Positions 10,435 through 22,600 of a stretch of 64,000 nt of DNA are shown in pieces. Below the pieces are notes generated by a model. It ran no database searches and had not been told where the DNA came from. It saw only the letters and a list, made by a program, of their open reading frames with translations. The translations under genes were made by a program, and so were the position numbers. The stretch is from Asterias rubens (taxonomy: Eukaryota; Echinodermata; Asteroidea; Forcipulatida; Asteriidae). The DNA is taken from positions 156,549 to 220,548 of the forward strand of contig NW_022985708.1 in the NCBI RefSeq assembly GCF_902459465.1. The letters run 5' to 3'. The number at the start of each line of letters is the position of its first letter. The stretch's first letter is position 1.

Positions 10435-11944
10435 TGTAACCCGGAAAATGGGTACACTTAGAAAATAAATGAATAAAACTAATAAAGCTAGAGGGATTGC
10501 AGTGACGACCGAAGATCTAAATGACGAGTCGCAGATTTTCCTTAAATAACTGGGGCAAGTACACTAAATTTTGCACTGAAACAACACTATGAACTTTTAA
10601 TTAAACTTTGACCACTGATGTTCGAACAATCCAGAAGAATTTACTTTAAGCCAGAGCAAATGTTAACTCCAGATTAAACTTAAAAATACAAAATATAAAA
10701 AAAAAGTAAAAAAACCAACACAGCACTAATAGCGAATTACTCTCTAAGCACAATCAGAACAAATAATGAATAGCCTGTAAATACAAAGAACAAAATGTAA
10801 AAGAAATGATTAAAGATCAGGTTACAAATAAACATTAACAAAATATGCATTTCCAATTATACTATGCACCGTACACTCTTCCTGTACAAAACTATACTGA
10901 GAAAACTTAAGAGAAAATCATCTCTCCAAGACACCTCAAAAATCTAAATAACAAAGGAACTGTTTACTGTGGCAGGGGATTAAGTAATAAAACCAGCCAT
11001 AAACTTGAAGAAGCTACACAACCCTATGGAACTCATTAGGTATGCAAATCCCCAAAATAAACATCTTGAGAAGAATGAGAAATGCACAGGCAACATGGTC
11101 CAAAAGAAAAATCAGGTTTCTACATAAAAAACACAGCATCAAACCTCTGTTTAAAGTTAGTATAAAACAGTCCTAAGAAAAGTCAGTCAAGTAAATCCAG
11201 ACTAATATCATACAGAAATTCCTCTTCATTATCAACTTATCCCAAAACCATTGACACAGTAAATAAAATCCAGTCACAAGTGTTAACACTTGATGCAAAA
11301 GTTTGGTCAAGGTACTGATGTAAGTGCCTCCAAACTAAACAAGGAAAATGACATAAAAACACTGGTCTTTAGCAAAGTGACTTTAGGAATAATAATTAGT
11401 TTCAAAAAGTTTCATAACCTTCAACAGTAACCTTTATGCAATTTGAACAAGGCTTCACTTAGTTGAAATAAACTTTATTTGGAAACCTACCAAAGGCAAA
11501 AAAATAGTTTCCATACTCTAAAAGGTTTATCTCAACAAAAACAAAAATAATGCACAAAAGATAAATATGTACATAGAATAGACATTGCATAAAATAAGTA
11601 AAGAAATGAAAACTCACCAGAATTATTGAGCAAACAGGGAAATACAGCAACTTGATGTCCAAACTTTTAAGAATTTTGGAGGACACAAGAGGAAACTTGA
11701 AATTGGATCTGTCCTCAACGCTGTATCGCTGCTCACTGACCCACACTAGCACATGTGGCCAGTGGAACACAAAGCAATAGACTGGTGCGCCTCGCATCAT
11801 TAATTAAGTAAAGAGTAAACTAAGTCAAGGAACTATGCAGGGGTGCCACTCCTATAAAATCAGTAACTTTAGGGGAACCACTTTGGCAAAAATCCCATTG
11901 CAATAAGGATCAATAAAAACAAAGTTAAATTTCACTCCTCTACA
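10435..11944 (-). repeat. Gypsy-1 5' LTR
   Basis: 1510-nt LTR that should carry the promoter and polyadenylation signals. Differences from the other LTR that I noticed are AATAAAGC versus AATTAAGC and a one-base change in an A-run near 10710. It is followed by the ATTG duplication. Confidence 0.95.
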
Positions 11945-11948
11945 ATTG

Positions 11949-12422
11949 CACCCGACGTAATGCCAATTACGGCACTATACTCAAAGCCATGCGCACATGA
12001 GCTCACACTATCAATTGGTACATGATGATCACATCGCCAGTACAGTACTTTGACTTATTTTTGGAAATAATTTCTCCCATGGATATATTTGTTACCTGTG
12101 AACTCATTGAAAGTGTAGTATTAAGGGATGGACGGAATTTCAACTTCTCAAATATCAGGTAAAAAATAAAGAACATTTTAGTCAAATTTGTGTTCGCATT
12201 GTTGTAAAAAAGAACTGGCTGCCATCCTACCATTACCAGGGGAGGGCTAGGGCTACTCATGCATAATGTTGATGTACATCAAATTTAATAAATAATATGA
12301 AAAAACATTAACAAAATCAAAAGTTTCAATCAAGAATTAGGCCTAGGGCCTATGGATAATAGTATTTTTTTAGTCTAATTGAAACAAACACACTCACTAC
12401 GTACAAGCTACATGTTATTAAC
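11949..12422. other. AT-rich stretch with no recognised gene
   Basis: Original host sequence to the right of Gypsy-1. Short open frames exist but carry no motif I recognise. Confidence 0.4.
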
Positions 12423-12661
12423 CTGATTACAAAATGCTTCAAACTGTTGTGTGTTGACTTCACTGTGGGTGCTGCATATCATGCCACGCTGTGTGACTAT
12501 GAACTTGACATAATTAAAATCTTTGCTGAGATCAATGAAAATAAAATGACAATGATCCCTGTAAAAGTGCCGATACAGCAATCCAACTAAATCAAAAACA
12601 CCAAATAAGAAGCGTGCCTCAGCAGGATCAGCACAAATAACAAGTCCACCCTCTGAAGACA
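12423..12661 (-). CDS. Possible exon of an unrecognised gene
   Basis: An open frame of about 79 codons from an ATG (MSSEGGLVICADPAEARFLF) ends at a plausible donor, AATCAG|GTTAAT, at 12423. The composition looks protein-like, with no low-complexity runs and a hydrophobic/aromatic stretch. I do not recognise the domain, and no partner exon is obvious. It could be a real first exon, a decayed gene piece, or chance. Confidence 0.3.
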
Positions 12662-13626
12662 TGTTGTCTGACAAACCCTGAGCCTTGCCAGTGCATACTA
12701 ATTAGTTACTAACTTACGACGAGTCCCTATGTCAAGTTACCAATACCTTGAAAAAGACAGCTGAATTGTAACGATGTTTTTTTTTTTAACTAGTTTTAAA
12801 CCACTCTGGCGCTCATATTATCAACCGTACTTTATTCACAAATAACCAAGCCGTACACTGATGGTAATAAAACTGACAGAAAAAGAGAGAAAATCTTGTA
12901 CTTACTCTTTAACAAAGAAAACTTTTGACGAATCATCATACGTCCTCGTTTCAACTGAATACAACACTGTTTAGATAGCATTGTATATAGTGTGTGCGGT
13001 GCGCGCGCGGGAAACCGTGGACGCTAGACTGCCAAGCTGAGTAGTACGCATGCGCACCACGTGGACAAAAGAGGGTGCTGTTCGAAGTGGTACACACTAT
13101 CGACTACGGCACACACTGGACGCACAGAGCTAGACGACTTCTGGCGTCCAACCGTGGACAGGCGATTGATTGGTGCGTAATTTACAGGGCGCCCTCTGGG
13201 AACCATAAAAATACCGCCCGTGACTATATTTAAATTGCGGACCGTCCCCCATTGCAGGTACGTCCACGGTTGGAAGGTCTTAATCTTCGAATGTGTCCTC
13301 GTTTGGCGGTGATTACAAAAACACCAACACATGTGTACACTGCAGATTGAGGACATACTTTTAATACTATCCAATGGAGGACATTGCCAAAAGTCGAATG
13401 GTACCTATCGATGTGAGGACATAACACATGAATCCTTGTTCTTGCGGTTCACTAATGTGAATGTGTATACTGGCCTTCTGGGAAATGTTTTTGGGGGTGG
13501 TACACGATTTTCTTGTTCTTTGGGGGGGGGGGGGGGGGGGGGCAAGCCAAAGGTCTAGACTAATCATTTGGCTGTGCCTACAGAGTCACTCTAGGTTATG
13601 ACTGTACTTTGGTGGTGCAGGAGACC
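12662..13626. other. Non-coding stretch, with a long G-run
   Basis: No supported gene. 13520-13541 is an essentially pure G tract. 13550-13640 is the left member of a ~90-nt diverged direct repeat whose other copy is at 21588-21690, and it overlaps the 3' end of the recombinase gene exon. Confidence 0.45.
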
Positions 13627-16600
13627 TTAAATTTGTTTAAGTGTCATCGTGTTTCTACAAAAGTCCTTAATGTTTTTCCAAGTTCTGGTCTGCAATGCCA
13701 CAGGACAGGACGATTCAATGTCACGTTTTCCTGGAATCTTCTTCAGCAAAATGAATCTCTGCAAGCCCTCAGTTACGTCTTTCTTTTCCTGGGCAGTCCA
13801 GGGGCGTCGCTTGAATTGTCGACGCTTGACTTGTCGAGCTTTTGGAGCTGGATCCGTTTGGGTTGGTGGCCTTCCTACAACACACAAGAAAGAAGAGGTA
13901 AATTAGTTAACATAATCAAATGGGGCGTATACATACCCTAAATAAGTTCATTTTACCAATCGGCCCTGTTTTGGCAAAAGGGTGTATCTCAAAAAATCAT
14001 ATTTTGAGATAAACGGCGCTTAAGTTCAATTACCTACCATTTATAGATATTCAATAATAAATGGTCAAATTGTTCTTTAACTAAATGTGTGATTTATAAT
14101 TTAAATAAGAGAACAAATTTCGTCCTTCTTGTAAAGTTGTTTTTTCTGTAATAACCATTTTTTAATAGTTACTCCGTTCTGACTACAAAATGTGGCTTGA
14201 AGGTTGTAATGTTTTCTAGGCAAAAGGGTGTATGTCATGTTAGTCAAATCAAGATATGTGTATTGTTTAAACAAAAGGGTGTATTTTGAGATATCTCAAC
14301 TCTTTGCTAATGTTTTTCTTTGGCAAAAAGGTGTATCTCGTCATAGCTATTCCTTATTGACGTGCCTGTTTTGGCAAAAGGGTGCATCTGAAGATACTTT
14401 GTATCTTTTCCATTGAGACATTTGGCAAAAAGAAGTAAATTCAAATGTTTGTATGCAATAATGGCAAAAATCAGTACATAATTATTGTATGATTTTACTT
14501 AACATTAGAAGTCACAATATACAAAACACACAATATACACAAACTTAAATTCACGGCAATATTTGCCTACTTCCATAACATCCATATTTAATAAATAATA
14601 ACAGTAACAGGGAATTGATAACAGGGAATTGATACGGAAAATATCCACAACTTAAAAAATTTAAACCAATTAGCAAACTAATACTTCATCAGTACCCATC
14701 AATACTTCTTTAAGGTTATGATAGAACAATTGTATTCAAACCATTTTTTCAAATAATGAAGTGTTACTGTTTACAGACATGAAATGTTGTTTCATATGTA
14801 TTGCAAACCAACAAAGGGATGGCCCAACACATTTCCAGCTGAAAAGATGCTTGACTGTATTTCTGATTTTACAAATTTATCCACTCTACTCCCACTGCAT
14901 TTTACTCCTCCCGCGATGTTTCCAGATCTACAGCCTCCTCAGTTACGACCATATTCTCGAAGAACTCCTTCTTGTAAATAGGCATTGTTGTGGTAAGCTT
15001 CAGTATTTCTTCTTTTTTTGATAACGCTACACCTCTTGGTGCTTCCATTCTTGGTACGGACGTAAGTGGATTTTCGTTGCGAGACAGTTTGTTCTCTATC
15101 TCCCGAACTTCAGCTTTCTTCAACAGCTTGATCTCTTTGAAGACACAATTTTCCTCGTGGGATTCTTTGATGTGCATGCTCAAAGAACCTCGGCGAAACT
15201 GGATTACTTTAAGGTCCTTCAAAACCAAGTTTACCTTTTTTGCACGATTTTCAAACAGGTACATTGAACTATGGTCTATTAGTGCACATTTCATATTTTT
15301 ACGAGAATTGTTGATTATGTCGACAATGTCTGTAAAATCGTATATAGCAGTTTGACGGTTCATCTTAGTTGCTATGTTTCCATGCACAGCATCTGCAGCC
15401 ATGAAGGTGTGACCAGGTTCAAAGTACTTTATTGTGATACTCTGGGCTCCCACTGAAGGGTCATTTACGATCCTTGGCATTGCTGAGAGCAAAGTCCAGT
15501 TCTTGTTTTGAGAGGAGCAGTTGTCCGCATACAATATGATTTCCTCTTTGTCCCTGTTTTGTTTGATGAAAGCAACGTACGAGCTGCAGACATTGAACGC
15601 CTTCCTACCTGCCTCCGCCTCATGCCATAGGACACATGTCGCTTGTCCGTCTTTACCGGGACATGCAAACGTCTCATTGAAGACAACTAACTTCCGGGAG
15701 AAGAAATGATCTTTAGTTGGCACTTTTGGTATCGTTATTGCTTTTTGCATGTCTACTGTTGCCACAATTACTTTATTGTGTTCTTCCATTTTCTTCGTAT
15801 CAAGATGAAGGGCTTGTCTTGCTTGTTCAGCATCATTCTTGTGCTTTTGAAAACCAGAGCATGCAGCACAGTCACATGTAGTACAACTATGTTCCAATTC
15901 CGAATGTGTATGATTATGTTCCATACATTTCTTGCACAAGTCATTTTCAGGTTGTGCAAATGATATGTTCATTGATTGAAAGACTCCAAAGTAGTAAGTG
16001 TAAGAGCACACTACTTCACCCTCAGTCAGGGAGTCTTTGAAATGATTGTACATAAGTGTAATCGATAGTTCAGACGGAAGGTACCTTCGGTTGGGAGCAT
16101 GTTGCCTCTTATAATGGGAAACTTGAGGCCTGTATGAGTTAATGTGAGTAACAACTTTGTCATGATACTCTTGGGAAAGTTTATTTTTCGGTTCATGATG
16201 ACCCCTTTTGTCTCCTGTAGTTCCAACAATTACATCCCCGTCATTTCGAATATTGTTCAAGGCAGTAAGTACAAGTTTGTCACTTCTGTAACCTAGAGTG
16301 TGTAAAAAGAAAGTCTTACACACTACATTTGCTCCCAAGCGCCACACAAGTGTGTTAGAACGTCGTGAGTGTTTGGCAGTGTTTGTAACAGAACGCTTCT
16401 GGATTCGGTCAACATTTTGAACGAGCCAGTCTCTTTGACGGTTGTATTGAAGATCCCAAAAGTTGTTCCATATTGCTTGCCGTTGGATTTCCGGGATTAG
16501 CTCTGGACATTTTTTTGAGCACTGACAAACTGGTAGCATTGGATGCTTCCCCCGATTAGTTTCCTTCTTTTCAAAACTTGTTCGAGAGCGCTTTTTAGCT

Positions 16601-19600
16601 GCAAAGAAAATAATACATCGAAAGTGTTTAAAAAGTACCCAAGATACATATAGTTAGTTCGAGAATGTTATTGGTTGGCAAGTATTCATATTGGTATGCA
16701 TTAACGAGAAAATGACTCACTTTTAGTGGGTAGGTATGTACCAAGGTCCAATTTCATAGAGCTGCTTAAGCAGAAAAAATGCTTGACAAATAATTACTGA
16801 AAAAAATTAAGAACGGATCCAGTCACAAATTGTGCAGATGATATGGAATTTTAGCTATAAACCTCTTTCTGCTAAGCAAAACAAATCTTGCACCGAGCTG
16901 TTTTTGTGTTTGAGAAGCTCCAAATAAATTTTCCCCAGTTGTACATCTTCATACAGATCTTTCAAGTAGTCTTGCACGTTGTTTTGTTTATGTAGGGAGC
17001 CCAAGTGCGCCCTCAGTGTTGAACTTCTAAAAAGTTTACTTTTGGGGATGTCACATGACATTCGTTCTCTTTTAACTGTTAATTACTCTACCTTTTGGGG
17101 CTTCGGCCATGACTTCATCCTCTTCAATAGGTATTGGTATCTGATCAATATCGCCTGTAAAATCAAATACGGGTGATTGATAATAAAATATTAAAGGAAA
17201 ATGTATTTATAATTTAAATTTGTTTACATTTTTTATAATCAATTTAGTCAAAATGTTTTTGTAAGAAATGAACCTTGCGAAAACGCAATGGTGTACGACC
17301 TCCTATAATCATTATTATTATTATTTTTTTCACTGTCATTTACTATACCTTGCGGGTCCTCGGCCATGACTTCATCCTCTTCAACAGGTACATGTATTAG
17401 TATCTGATCAATATTGCCTGTAACAGGCATGATATTCGGTCCTTGGGAAAAAAAGTTGGAAAATGTTATTGAGTACAAAGGCTGGCTCACATGTACATGC
17501 TGAAAATTCAAATATAGGTGAATGATTGTGTAATTTAAAAGAAAACAAATAATCATACTATACATACACAAAATCTTGTCATACAACTTACTACTACATT
17601 TTTGAACTTACTTTCAATGTCGCCACTTATGCAGCTCATCAGCATGTCATTTATCGCAGTTTCAGCTGAAGGGCATATCATGATATCATCTATTGCAATG
17701 AGAAAAAAAACTCAATATTTCAAATAACAATTTTTTTTATTGTTTAGTTACTTTTAGTTTGATCATCCTTTACTTTTATAAAAAATAATAAAGACCACAG
17801 TTACTTACCAAATATTGTATCAGATTCATCTGATAAGCTTTGCATGTCAAAGTCCTGGTCCTCATATTGTGCTGCAGGTGCGTGGCTAGAAGATGGCAGT
17901 CCTGCGTTGGTGAAGGAGAAAGCTGGTGCAGACGGAAACAATTGTTTACGACATGATGCCTTTTTAGATACAAGGCTGGTTGAAGCAGGCAAAAGGGGCA
18001 AGGCCGTCACTTCTGCATCTGTAACAGGCACATTGATGTCTAATACACTAGGCACATCAATGGCAAGCTTAAAGGCTTGGGGGACACACCTGGGTGAGGT
18101 TGAATCAGTCACGGTGGGTAATGCTGCTGCCTGTACATCACTAAGCACATCAGTTGCAGGTTTAAAGGCTGGGGGCACCCAAGTGGTCGAGGCAACTGTT
18201 TCTGCTGGAGTTGGTGAGGCCACTGTCGAGGGTAAACAAAAATATACAAACCTAATGTAAGGACAATATTGTATGTAAAGCCAAGGCTAGTTTGATATAA
18301 CCAGAAAATAGTTTTTAATTGAGATTTCCAAAGTTTTCTTACCTGTTTCCTCATCTGTGGGAACGAATGATGATGGTGAATCGGTCACAGAAGGCAGTGC
18401 TGCTTCCTGCACATCACTGGGCACATCCATTGAAGGCTGAAAGACTGGGGTGACCCACATGGTTGAGGCAACTCTTTTAGACCTAGTCAAAGCAACTACG
18501 AGAGGTAATGCTCTTGCACATGACTCAGTTTGAGTTTTGGAAAGTTCAATACTACCAGTTGCAGGTATGGCCTCATTCAGTGTAGCTGGAGCTGGTAAGG
18601 CTGCAATCGAGGGAAAAATCACATAGAGAATAACAACAAGAGAGCGCAAACAGGTTAAGAGAGTTGAGGTCTTGAGAAAGTGAATTTCTAAATACATTTG
18701 ACGTTTTCTTACCTACTTGTCCTTGGTTCATTGTTTCAGTTGGGTGAGACATGTGCAGCAATGAACTTGCAGCTGATGATGGCACTTCACATGTTGGCTT
18801 GGTTCCTAGGAATAAAGTAAATAACATATTAATAGAAATTTAAGTTAAAGTAGAGTAGTATGAAAAAGGAAGACAACAGCTTCCATAAACTGCTTCCACA
18901 TCCTCAATAACTCTGATACAAGAAGTATTTTTTTACATGCCTCAATACTGAATTTTTGATCCACTTAAGGCATGTCTACTCAAAAATACTTTATTTACAT
19001 TTCTAAATGTTAGTTTACCAACCTTTGCTAGTTGTAGGCACAGTAACCGTCATTGCTGCTGGGGCTGGTAAGGCAGCTGTTTAGGACAAAAACAATTAAT
19101 AATAATAATAATTAAAGTGTTTTATATATGACAAAAACGTACATGTATGTAAAGCTGGTGATTTTTTGATGAAACCAGAAAACAAGATTACTTGGAATTT
19201 CCTGAGTTTGCTTACCTGCTTCCTCATCTGGGTTAGTAATTGCTGCAGTTGGATGAGGTGTGTGCAGCAATGCACATGCAGCTGATGATGGCACTTCACA
19301 TTTTGGCTGGGTTGCTAGGAATGAAACAAAAAATCGAAAATAGATCCAGCCATGGTTTACAACTACATGTAGACAATTATCTAAAAGGCAGGCATCAACA
19401 TTTATTACTGTTTTCAATAAAGGCAAATGGTCTTCATGCACTTGGGGTGATAGTGTTGTCAAAAACAGCAACATGTAATTTATTGTGATTTTTGTTAATC
19501 CGTGTTAATGTTTGTTTATTATTAGTTATTGTTAGCCTTTTACCGTTCTGATGATGTTTTAAGAAAAAAAAATCGCTCATTCTAGTAAAAGCATTAGGGA

Positions 19601-22600
19601 GGTCTATGTACTACAAGTACATTTACAATAACATAGGCCTACGACCCAGTAACTGGGGCGCTGTACTTGTTTTTTTGAAATGTTAACATCTACGAAAAAC
19701 GAGTACATCGCCACAGTTACTGGGTCTAGGCCTTTACATAACTTATTTTATCACTTATCAGTTCAATTTTAAAACTTGTAATATTATAATCATGATAGAG
19801 GTGGGGATCAGTCTAACTCTAATCTTGACAACTTGTTTTTGACGTCTTTTGCCACTAGCTAGACCCAGTAACTGGGGCGCAGCTGTACTCCTTTTTTTTA
19901 AATTTTGGCATCATCGGTCGTATTAGCGCCCCAGGTTATTACTGTATGGTTCATACATGATCCTACTCTCAGCATGACCGATGGGTGCCCTGCCTCAACC
20001 GCGTAGTCGTAACGGTTGCGGCAGGGCACCCATCTAAAATTTTAGACCTGCCCTGCCTCGACAGTGACGATTACGCGGTTTGAGGCAGGGCACCCATCAA
20101 TCATGCTGAGAGTAGGAACATGTATGAACCATACATTAATAACCTGGGGCGCTAATACGACCGATGATGCCAACATTTAAAAAAAAGGACGCCCCAGTTA
20201 CTGGGTCTAGCCACTGCACTAGCTATTTTTTAACCATTACCATGACCATGTTATTCAATTTGCATTCGACTTCCAGTTTTTACAGCTGAAACATTTTTGG
20301 GAATATTTTGGGGTGTTAAACTTCAACGTGTATTGTAATTGTTAAAGCTTGTGATGATAATAACGAACTAGGCCTAAAAAGAAAGTAAAACTTATTTTGT
20401 ATGAACATTGATTTGATGAATATACGATAAGTGACCAAAAATACATGACCGGCAACCGTCGTGTTAGACTGCGACGGCCAATGCATTTGATTTAGCATCA
20501 GTGATAAAACAGCATTATTGCTGAAATTATAAATATCAACCAGTAATATTCTACATACCTTTACGATTTTTAAGCCGGGCCAATTTTAACATCACAAGTC
20601 CTCTACTTGCCATTTTGTATTACAGCTACTGCATGTCCAAGCAAACAACAAATTGCATGACAGCTAGCTAGCTGCAACCTCGTCCCCATGGTTTACTTTA
20701 TTTCCAACCATGTTTACAATAGTCCTCGTACTGCTCGACACACCCTGGGGACGAGGTCGAGCTAGCTGTGTGTTGCCTTTAGTCTGCATGCCGCCTGCAT
20801 GTACTTTCACTACATGTGCAGTCAGGGTATAAGTCAAAACTAAAATGATGGCGCCCTCTCTGTCAGGTTGTAAACAAGGCAAAAGGGCGTAACATCAGAA
20901 TACACCCGCCGCCGGCTAGCAATTAATAAACAGTCTTCAAGGCAAAAGTGTGTATCAAGAGATAAGTCTTGTTGACATAAAGCTGTTTACTATTGATCAA
21001 TCTACCTTTTTGATGGTAAAACGGTGTATGTAGAGATACGGCCCTCTGATAGAAAATAATAATTTGGGAGTAACAAACTTTAATATGGCAAAACGGTGTA
21101 TCCGAGAGATACATCTTTCTGACGCAGAATTAGTCAGTGATAGCAACATACTCTTCACATAGCAGAAGAGTGTATCTATAAGATACGTCTCTCTGACATA
21201 AAACAAGTAGCTTGTAGTGCAATATTCTTTCAGGGCAAACATATTTAACACTAAGTTAGGCTGTTTTGCCTCAACATACTCATCTATAAGCGGGTGTTAT
21301 CTATGAGATACACCGTTTTGCCAAAGAAATCGGAATGAAAATATGAAAAATATGTGAAGATAGCACATACTATCTTTAAAATGGTACATCGTACGGACTT
21401 GAGACTTCGTTCATTGGGAAAAGCGCCCTCACTTTCCCTAGAAATTGTATTTTCTCAAAAAGTTGAAAAATTGGGTTACACCCTTTTGCCAAAACAGGGC
21501 CGCAATGTGCCGGTACCTGCCGGAAATGCCTGACAAGAAGCAGCCATCTTGTTTCATCCTACCATACAAAATGAGTTGCCGAGATGGGCTAATCTAGACT
21601 TATCACTTGGCTGTGCATACAGAGTGACTCTAGGTTATGACTGTACTTTGATGGTCCATGACACCTTGAATTTGTTGACAGCAAACGGAGTCTGGCATCT
21701 TATCGCATTTTGGTCTGGGGGGGGGGTAAACAGGGAATAGGACCAGCATATGCAAGAGACCTACAACAGATATAGGCAGTCAAAAATATTATAAACTTAC
21801 TGGCATCAACACTGTCCTCCAAAGCTGGGTCACACGAGTCACCTGAATCACTGCTGTCCTCATCGCTGGTGAAGCCTTCTGCAATAACAAGAAATTAAAC
21901 TTCTAGAGTTAGCTTTGATTGGTTTCTGGCACACAAATAACAATGTGGGCCAATCCGTTGGGTTGGGTGTGTGGGGTTTGGGGTGTACAGTGAATGATGT
22001 TCAAAGGGGGGGGGGGAGTGGGTTAGGTGATGACGGCCACAGGCCGAGTTATCAGGCCCCAAAAACAAAGAGCAATTGTTACATTTAGGTATGCTTGCTT
22101 TTTGGCGTACACACCTAAACATGTTGGCCAATCCAATGGGGGGGGGGGGGGGTGGAAGGGGGGGGGGGAGGTTGTACAGTGAATGAATGTTATTTGGGGG
22201 GGGGGGGTACCACAGTTTGAATTAAATTGGAAAGACAAGTTAAAAACGGGTTCGTTTACCTCCAGTAACATGCAACTCCTCCAAAGATTTGCCATGTTGC
22301 GAAACCAAGTTGCCTCTCTCCAAGCTGAGGAAAAGTCTAGACAGTTTGGTAACCCTCTGGACAGTGTCTGGCAACTGGTAGTACTCGCGATGGACCCGCA
22401 AATCATGACCCATGAAGTCTGCAAGTGTTTCAAGCTGATGTTCATTCAAGGCCAGAATTTGTGAAACAGTCGCTACATGTTTACGAAGCTTTGTAGACCG
22501 CATGCTACCAGCATTCTCAAGGCCCGCCTCATTTGCATATGCTCGTAGACAGTCGCTTCCTCGTATATGACCTGAGCCTCCGTAACAACTTCGTGCGAAT

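Larger units (their letters stand above)
3345..11944 (-). mobile_element. Gypsy-1: full-length Ty3/gypsy LTR retrotransposon
   Basis: An 8.6-kb element read on the minus strand in the order 5' LTR (10435-11944), gag, pro, pol (RT-RNase H-integrase), 3' LTR (3345-4854). It is flanked by a 4-bp duplication ATTG (3341-3344 and 11945-11948), and the LTRs are TG...CA bounded. Domain order RT-RH-IN marks the Ty3/gypsy (Metaviridae) lineage. The two 1510-nt LTRs differ at only about two positions that I noticed, so insertion is recent. The primer-binding site lies 7 nt inside the 5' LTR (10410-10427). gag and pro are linked by a -1 frameshift signal, and pro and pol share one frame broken by a single TAA. 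Confidence 0.95.
13961..21502 (-). mobile_element. 7.5-kb TIR DNA transposon with a spliced DUF7869-like transposase
   Basis: The termini are 26-nt identical inverted repeats opening CGGCCCTGTTTTGGCAAAAG, flanked by a 4-bp duplication CAAT (13957-13960 and 21503-21506). Degenerate copies of GGCAAAAGGGTGTATCTC crowd both ends (about 13968-14440 and 20876-21490). The cargo is one minus-strand multi-exon gene (14902-20613). The element sits in an intron of the tyrosine-recombinase gene. TSD length and size recall the Sola group from memory, but I could not assign a superfamily. Confidence 0.8.

Noticed and set aside
4369-11800. 113-residue frame present in both Gypsy-1 LTRs
   Set aside because: Duplicated only because LTRs are duplicated; no recognisable motif.
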